In this document: piece by piece, positions 7,417 to 11,210 of the stretch
How positions within the stretch are numbered: position 1 is the stretch's first letter
Layout: each line of letters begins with the position of its first letter
Assembly (NCBI GenBank): GCA_900769385.1
Contig: CAAGGO010000240.1
Span: 1 to 11,210 of the forward strand
DNA length: 11,210 bases
Direction of reading: 5' to 3'
Source: Rikenellaceae bacterium
Lineage (GTDB): Bacteria; Bacteroidota; Bacteroidia; Bacteroidales; UBA932
Position numbers and translations under genes: made by a program
The notes under the pieces: model-generated
What the model saw: only the letters and a program-made list of their open reading frames with translations
What the model was told of the DNA's origin: nothing
The model's database searches: none

Positions 7417-7441
7417 ACGGGGCCAAGTGGCCCCGTTTTTT
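7417..7441 (+). terminator. Rho-independent terminator of fhs
   Basis: A perfect 8-bp GC-rich stem ACGGGGCC/GGCCCCGT (7417-7424 and 7429-7436) with loop AAGT, followed by a T run to 7441. It lies 19 nt after the fhs stop codon. Its T tail ends one base before the candidate -7 box of the next gene. Confidence 0.93.
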
Positions 7442-7442
7442 G

Positions 7443-7450
7443 TATATTTG
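7443..7450 (+). promoter_or_regulatory. Candidate -7 box of the TPR regulator gene
   Basis: TATATTTG matches TAnnTTTG and sits 21 nt before the preferred ATG at 7472. No TTTG is found 19 bases upstream, because that stretch falls in the fhs terminator hairpin. The promoter is therefore weak, needs an activator, or the match is chance. Confidence 0.4.
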
Positions 7451-7471
7451 TTGTACCTAATGCTCTGTAAG

Positions 7472-9142
7472 ATGGATTATATTAAAAAATTCATATTCTT
7501 TTTTGCTGGTTTTCTGTTGGTTGTAACTGTTGGTTGCAATTCTGCAACCAACTCTTTATTGGACAAAGCGGAAACTCTAATGCAGGAGTACCCTAAAGAT
7601 GCTCTTGCGTTGCTGGATTCCCTTAAACAGTATTCATTGCATGGTAAGGCCACTAATGCCCGCTATGCACTTTTATATTCAATGGCATTGGATAAGAACT
7701 ATATTGATGTAAAAGATGATTCACTCATTTCAATTGCAGAAACCTGGTATGCCAATAAAGGAAGTGTAAAGGAGAAATTCATGTCCCACTACTACAAGGG
7801 TGTGGTGAATAAAAATGCCCACAAATATCCAGAAGCGATAACTGCTTTTTCAAAAGCCCAGAAGCTTGAAGAAGATATGGAGGATAATTACCTGTTGGGA
7901 CAATTGTACAATCAAATGGGTTACATATACAAGCGGCATTATGATTACCATAAAAGTTTGGAGGCCTTTTTAAAAGCATATGATTTATATGAATTGGCAG
8001 GAAAGGTCAGTCATAGGAATTATATGCTTATGAATATAGCAACTGCATATTGGAATATTGTTGAAAATACAAAAGATACAGTATACAGTAAAAGTGAGCA
8101 TTACTTTAAAAAAGCATTGGAAGAAGGTGAGAATACAAAATATAATACCCTTATAAAGCTATCATCCAAACGGTTGTTTGTACAGTATATTCAAAGTGAG
8201 AAATACAAAGAAGCGCAGCAGATGATTGAGAAATATAATATAAAGCTGGACAAAAATGATATAGGGTTGATGGGCGCAATGGCAAAATATTATTACTCAA
8301 ACAATAATATAACTTTGGGAAAGAGTATATTGGAACTTGCACGAAATTCTTGTAATGGTATAAATGATACAGCAAAACTCTATCAGTGGGAATATTCCAT
8401 TTTTAAATTACTTGGAGATTATGAAACTGCATTAAAATCGTTGGAGCGTAGCGTTGAAATTCAAAACAAATCTGTAAGACTTAATTTGATGCAACCTATA
8501 CTGGAGGTTCAAAATCAGCTTTTGCAGAAAGAGGCTGAGTACAATGAGTATAAGTTTGAAACCAATAGGAAGATTTTGAGTCTGACAGGATTATTGGTAT
8601 TGGTAGTTCTATGTGCATTTTTAATTCAGCTAAAACTTTGGGCAACAAGACAAAATCAGAAGATAGCCGGTTATATGGACTTGTTGGCAGAGATGCAGTA
8701 TAACCTGCAGAATTTGCAGGAGATGCTGCAAATGAAAGATTTCCAGTTAAGTACTGCAATTACAGAAGCTAAAGGGATAGTAAATAACAGGCTGAATATG
8801 ATCAATAATTTGTCTACAATCCTTTATGAAAAAAAGAGTACACCAAAAGCAAAAGAGATTTTCATCAAAGAAGTGGAGAATATCATTGATGATTTCAGGA
8901 CAAGTGAGTATGATTTAAAATGGATGGAGCAAGTTGTAAACGGCTCCAACAACAATTTGCTGGAATCCATCTATGCCAATTGCCCGTCATTGACTGAAGA
9001 AGAGAAAAAACTTTTATGTTACATATATGCAGGATTCTCTGCAAAATCAATAAGCGTGTTCCTGCAGATTCCTATAGAAACAGTATACAACAGAAAATCC
9101 CGTCTGTTGGCAAAAACCGGTTTGTCTAAAGCCAAAAAATAG
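7472..9142 (+). CDS. TPR / transmembrane / coiled-coil / HTH regulator-like protein
   Basis: A 556-residue protein from ATG 7472. The frame runs back to a GTG at 7403, but that start would put coding sequence inside the fhs terminator and bury the export signal. N terminus: a hydrophobic signal at about 5-21 ending in VTVGC, a possible lipobox with Cys22 (Thr at -3 is not ideal). Residues about 25-350 are helical repeats of TPR type, for example in KYPEAITAFSKAQKLEED and YHKSLEAFLKAYDLYELA. Residues about 369-387 are a membrane helix, then a Gln-rich coiled coil. Residues about 506-550 form a helix-turn-helix like those of LuxR/sigma region 4 (LTEEEKKLLCYIYAGFSAKSISVFLQIP, then ETVYNRKSRL). 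The layout implies TPRs outside the inner membrane and DNA binding inside. Bacteroidota have a family of such proteins (I recall DUF6377). Target genes are unknown; the lipoprotein genes downstream are the obvious candidates. Confidence 0.8.
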   Translation: MDYIKKFIFFFAGFLLVVTVGCNSATNSLLDKAETLMQEYPKDALALLDSLKQYSLHGKATNARYALLYSMALDKNYIDVKDDSLISIAETWYANKGSVKEKFMSHYYKGVVNKNAHKYPEAITAFSKAQKLEEDMEDNYLLGQLYNQMGYIYKRHYDYHKSLEAFLKAYDLYELAGKVSHRNYMLMNIATAYWNIVENTKDTVYSKSEHYFKKALEEGENTKYNTLIKLSSKRLFVQYIQSEKYKEAQQMIEKYNIKLDKNDIGLMGAMAKYYYSNNNITLGKSILELARNSCNGINDTAKLYQWEYSIFKLLGDYETALKSLERSVEIQNKSVRLNLMQPILEVQNQLLQKEAEYNEYKFETNRKILSLTGLLVLVVLCAFLIQLKLWATRQNQKIAGYMDLLAEMQYNLQNLQEMLQMKDFQLSTAITEAKGIVNNRLNMINNLSTILYEKKSTPKAKEIFIKEVENIIDDFRTSEYDLKWMEQVVNGSNNNLLESIYANCPSLTEEEKKLLCYIYAGFSAKSISVFLQIPIETVYNRKSRLLAKTGLSKAKK

Positions 9143-9255
9143 TCAAAACAACCACGAATTTGCCCATCATAGAAATTAGGTGTGGTATGATTCTGTAAAA
9201 CACAGAAAGACAAATAGATATAAAGTGCTTTCATAGATTTTATTTTAGGTGAATA

Positions 9256-9292
9256 CTATTGTCTTATTGTACTTTTGTTAAAGTAACAATAG
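9256..9292 (+). promoter_or_regulatory. Imperfect palindrome over a candidate -7 box
   Basis: TATTGTACTTT (9265-9275) and AAAGTAACAATA (9280-9291) pair as an 11-bp stem with one bulged A and loop TGTT. A further CTATTGT at 9256-9262 also pairs with ACAATAG at 9286-9292, so there are two alternative left arms. The palindrome contains TACTTTTG (9270-9277), a full match to TAnnTTTG, placed 18 nt before the ATG at 9296. No TTTG lies 19 bases upstream of it. There is no T tail, so it is not a typical terminator. It may be an operator. Confidence 0.4.
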
Positions 9293-9295
9293 AGG

Positions 9296-9541
9296 ATGTC
9301 TGGATTTTTTACGGGGGATTATGGAGAAGTTATTTTAGCGAGTGATTTTTTTGATGTCAATACATATACATGGACTGCAGATAATGGTTTTATTGCAGCA
9401 AACCAAGGCGGTTATGCTGTTACGTTTACTTTAGAGCCAGGGTATGATACACAGGTGGGAGATACCGTTAATGTTATAGCAGAGTTTATGAATCCTTTTG
9501 GTGAAATGACATATTTTGTGAGAAATTTTGTATTAGAGTAG
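9296..9541 (+). CDS. Small orphan ORF, beta-rich, possible truncated remnant
   Basis: An 81-residue frame that I cannot assign to a family. It has alternating hydrophobic and polar stretches with TYTWTADNG (23-31), then TFTLEPGYD and VGDTVNVIAEFMNP, which resembles the end of an Ig- or PKD-like beta-sandwich domain in a secreted protein. Yet it has no signal peptide, and an in-frame TAG ends at 9292, four bases before the ATG. The three frames of the 153-nt upstream spacer show no continuation of the domain. Either it is a small cytoplasmic protein read from the candidate promoter just upstream, or, more likely in my view, it is the 3' remnant of a larger exported protein whose front was lost. 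It ends 46 nt before the DUF4249 lipoprotein gene and may share its transcript. Confidence 0.45.
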   Translation: MSGFFTGDYGEVILASDFFDVNTYTWTADNGFIAANQGGYAVTFTLEPGYDTQVGDTVNVIAEFMNPFGEMTYFVRNFVLE

Positions 9542-9566
9542 TTGTGTTATAAGCCAAATAATATTT

Positions 9567-9582
9567 ACGTTTAGGGAAACGT
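9567..9582 (+). repeat. Perfect 6-bp inverted repeat before the DUF4249 gene
   Basis: ACGTTT and AAACGT around AGGG, ending five bases before the ATG at 9588. It could act as an operator or as a small RNA hairpin near the start codon. A T-poor tail (GTTTT) makes it a poor terminator. Overlapping TACGTTTA at 9566-9573 is a one-mismatch -7 box without a partner element. Confidence 0.4.
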
Positions 9583-9587
9583 GTTTT

Positions 9588-10913
9588 ATGAAAGTTTTTA
9601 TTTCTATAGTGTTTTTGTTAACGGGAGCTTTTTTCCTTTCTTGTACGGATATAGCCGATATCTCACCAAGGGAAAAGATTGTGTCTGTGTATTGCATACT
9701 TACCAATGATAGTGTGCAGACGGTGGATTTGCGTTATTCATCATATACATCAGAGAGCTATTATGAGTTGGTGAAGGATGCTCAGGTTAAGGTAAGTTAT
9801 CAGCTTGATACAGTATGGGTGAATGAATTGGGAGAGATAGAAATATTGGATACTGTTGGTGTGTATGACTTCAAAAAAGTAGAAGATGGCAAATGGCAGG
9901 CGGAATTTGAGCCAATGGAGAATGTGCAATATACGCTGGAAGTGTTGGTAAGTGGGGAGGCGCCACTAACTGCAGTAACCCGTTTCCCTAAAAAAGTGGA
10001 TATCCAAGGAGTTAATTATGGAGTTGACCCGGTTATCCTATATACGGCCAATATGCCTGTCAAATCTGTTTCGGGTTCTAGGAATACTAATGATCCAATA
10101 ATAAATTATAAGGTGTCCGGCCCTATAACTTTATGGATATATGGGATGGATTATAAGCCAGATACAAAAAATTATAAAGTTGCAGATTATCTTTATACCA
10201 ACCATCTGTATTTGGATAAGTTTAATCAGTCAGATAAGACCAAATATGATTTGAATTTTAATCAGAGCAGCGTCAATCTGGATTCAATATATAGGAATCC
10301 TGGTCCAGTATATTGGTGGAATGCTTATTCATATCCTTATGTAAATGCTGTGTTGCCTTTGCAGTTATGGGTTGGAGATAGAGTAGATTATTATAAGGAA
10401 TTGCCAAGTAATGAGATGTTTACAACTCTGTGGCCGTGTAATGATGGCTTATTCTGTCATAAATATTTGAGAATACAGCAACCAAAGACAAATGATATAG
10501 TAGCAGTAGTTGGCAGTTTGCATATGCCTGATGAAGATGATGGACGTATTGAATATTTATATGGGAAATATGGAGAAGCATTTGTGGATAAAGGAGAGAC
10601 AGATTATTTTACAGTATGTGTGAACTTTAATGAGTGGAAATATTTGGCACCGCATCCGTTGAGCCATTTGGTGTTTGAGAGTGTATCAGCCGAGTATGAC
10701 AAATATATGAAGGATTTGGTGTCATATAATTTGGGTACTCTCCAGAATATAGAGAATTCAGATATTACCCATATCTGGGAGAGGATTGAAGTATATTCAA
10801 ATATAAACAATGGCAAAGGTATTTTTGGCGCCAGCAGTAAGGAGAAAGTATTATGGGGGATGAATGAATATTATTATGAAAAATATCTTGAAGTGGGGGA
10901 GGAAAATTTTTAA
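9588..10913 (+). CDS. DUF4249-type lipoprotein
   Basis: A 441-residue predicted lipoprotein. The signal has a lysine at 2, a hydrophobic stretch at 3-16 and a lipobox ending FLSC with Cys19. Acidic residues after the Cys (TDIAD) are compatible with the Bacteroidota surface-export signal. The first half shows the DUF4249 pattern: strand IVSVYCILTNDS near 31-42, then a VKDAQVKVSY strand, a YTLEVLVSGEAPLTAVTRFP segment, and near the end YSNINNGKGIFGAS, which matches the usual C-terminal YSNI-GG-GIFG block. Members are often encoded beside TonB-dependent receptors and are thought to sit on the outer membrane; biochemical function is not known. No such receptor gene is seen upstream here, only the 81-residue ORF. 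The next lipoprotein gene starts 12 nt after the stop, so the two are probably co-transcribed. Family call rests on pattern recognition by eye. Confidence 0.75.
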   Translation: MKVFISIVFLLTGAFFLSCTDIADISPREKIVSVYCILTNDSVQTVDLRYSSYTSESYYELVKDAQVKVSYQLDTVWVNELGEIEILDTVGVYDFKKVEDGKWQAEFEPMENVQYTLEVLVSGEAPLTAVTRFPKKVDIQGVNYGVDPVILYTANMPVKSVSGSRNTNDPIINYKVSGPITLWIYGMDYKPDTKNYKVADYLYTNHLYLDKFNQSDKTKYDLNFNQSSVNLDSIYRNPGPVYWWNAYSYPYVNAVLPLQLWVGDRVDYYKELPSNEMFTTLWPCNDGLFCHKYLRIQQPKTNDIVAVVGSLHMPDEDDGRIEYLYGKYGEAFVDKGETDYFTVCVNFNEWKYLAPHPLSHLVFESVSAEYDKYMKDLVSYNLGTLQNIENSDITHIWERIEVYSNINNGKGIFGASSKEKVLWGMNEYYYEKYLEVGEENF

Positions 10914-10925
10914 AAATCAGGTGTT

Positions 10926-11210
10926 ATGGTAAGAATGTATTTTAAACTGCTGCCAGTCTTATTGCTGGTAATGGCATTTTCAGTGTCTTGTAGCAAAGAT
11001 GCTGTAGAGGAAGATATGCCGGTTTTGGAACTTACGTTTGATGATGTATCTTTAATTGCAGTAGAACTGTATGCAGATGCTTGGGGCGAGATTTATTCAA
11101 GGGGTGTGGTCTGTTTGAGCAATTCATTTTACGCACCATTAACCCCGTTGAAGATAGCAGGTTTTGATAAGGGAACATATAAAGATTTTACCACTCCAGA
11201 TTTTTACTCG
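10926..11210 (+). CDS. Lipoprotein, partial (N-terminal 95 residues)
   Basis: Open frame from ATG 10926 to the right edge, cut before its stop. An in-frame ATG at 10935 is also possible. The N terminus is a clear lipoprotein signal: basic start, hydrophobic LLPVLLLVMAFSV, then SC with Cys22, followed by SKDAVEED, an acidic stretch like the surface-lipoprotein export signal of Bacteroidota. The rest seen (for example VLELTFDDVSLIAVELYAD) is probably beta-rich, but I do not recognise a family. It lies 12 nt after the DUF4249 gene, so it should be part of the same operon and may be exposed on the cell surface with it. Confidence 0.75.
   Translation, partial: MVRMYFKLLPVLLLVMAFSVSCSKDAVEEDMPVLELTFDDVSLIAVELYADAWGEIYSRGVVCLSNSFYAPLTPLKIAGFDKGTYKDFTTPDFYS

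Noticed and set aside
7403..7471. GTG start giving a 579-residue TPR protein
   Set aside because: It would run through the fhs terminator and place 23 residues before a good signal sequence; ATG 7472 fits better.
9191..9207. TTCTGT-AAAAC-ACAGAA inverted repeat as terminator of the TPR regulator gene
   Set aside because: The stem is six AT-rich pairs and no T run follows on either strand, so it is too weak to call.
1..11210. CRISPR array, insertion sequence or integrase
   Set aside because: No regularly spaced repeats, transposase-like proteins or terminal inverted repeats with target duplications were seen.

Overview
The window looks like chromosomal DNA of a Bacteroidota bacterium, most likely order Bacteroidales. 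Three signs support this. Several genes carry the Bacteroidota promoter form TTTG-N19-TAnnTTTG and lack strong Shine-Dalgarno sites. Two predicted lipoproteins sit together, one of the DUF4249 type. A TPR protein carries a C-terminal helix-turn-helix of a kind typical of this phylum. I cannot name a genus from the sequence alone.

Left part (1-5159, minus strand): one tightly packed operon read leftwards and cut by the left edge. In transcription order it encodes a membrane-linked LPLAT/PlsC-like acyltransferase, a FabF-type ketosynthase with an intact Cys-His-His triad, an acyl carrier protein, two different hot-dog dehydratases (ApeP-like, then FabZ-like), and the N-terminal 468 residues of an MMPL/RND-type exporter. 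A perfect TTTG-N19-TAACTTTG promoter lies just upstream of the first gene. A dedicated ketosynthase, ACP, dehydratase pair, acyltransferase and MMPL exporter is the core of aryl polyene/flexirubin-type pathways. I read this as the promoter-proximal half of such a cluster. Ketoreductase, starter-unit genes and any chain-length factor are not in the window.

Centre (5227-7441): a self-contained tRNA-Glu(CTC) gene on the minus strand with its own perfect promoter and a rho-independent terminator, then an AT-rich spacer. Next, on the plus strand, is a monocistronic fhs gene (formate--tetrahydrofolate ligase) with a near-perfect promoter and a strong terminator. These are housekeeping genes.

Right part (7443-11210, plus strand): visibly more AT-rich. 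It starts with a TPR / transmembrane / coiled-coil / HTH protein that looks like a membrane-spanning one-component regulator. After it come a 150-nt spacer with an imperfect palindrome over a candidate -7 box, an orphan 81-residue beta-rich ORF without a signal peptide (possibly a truncated remnant), a DUF4249-type lipoprotein, and a second lipoprotein cut by the right edge. The likely logic is a local sensor-regulator next to a surface lipoprotein operon. That link is inferred from position only.
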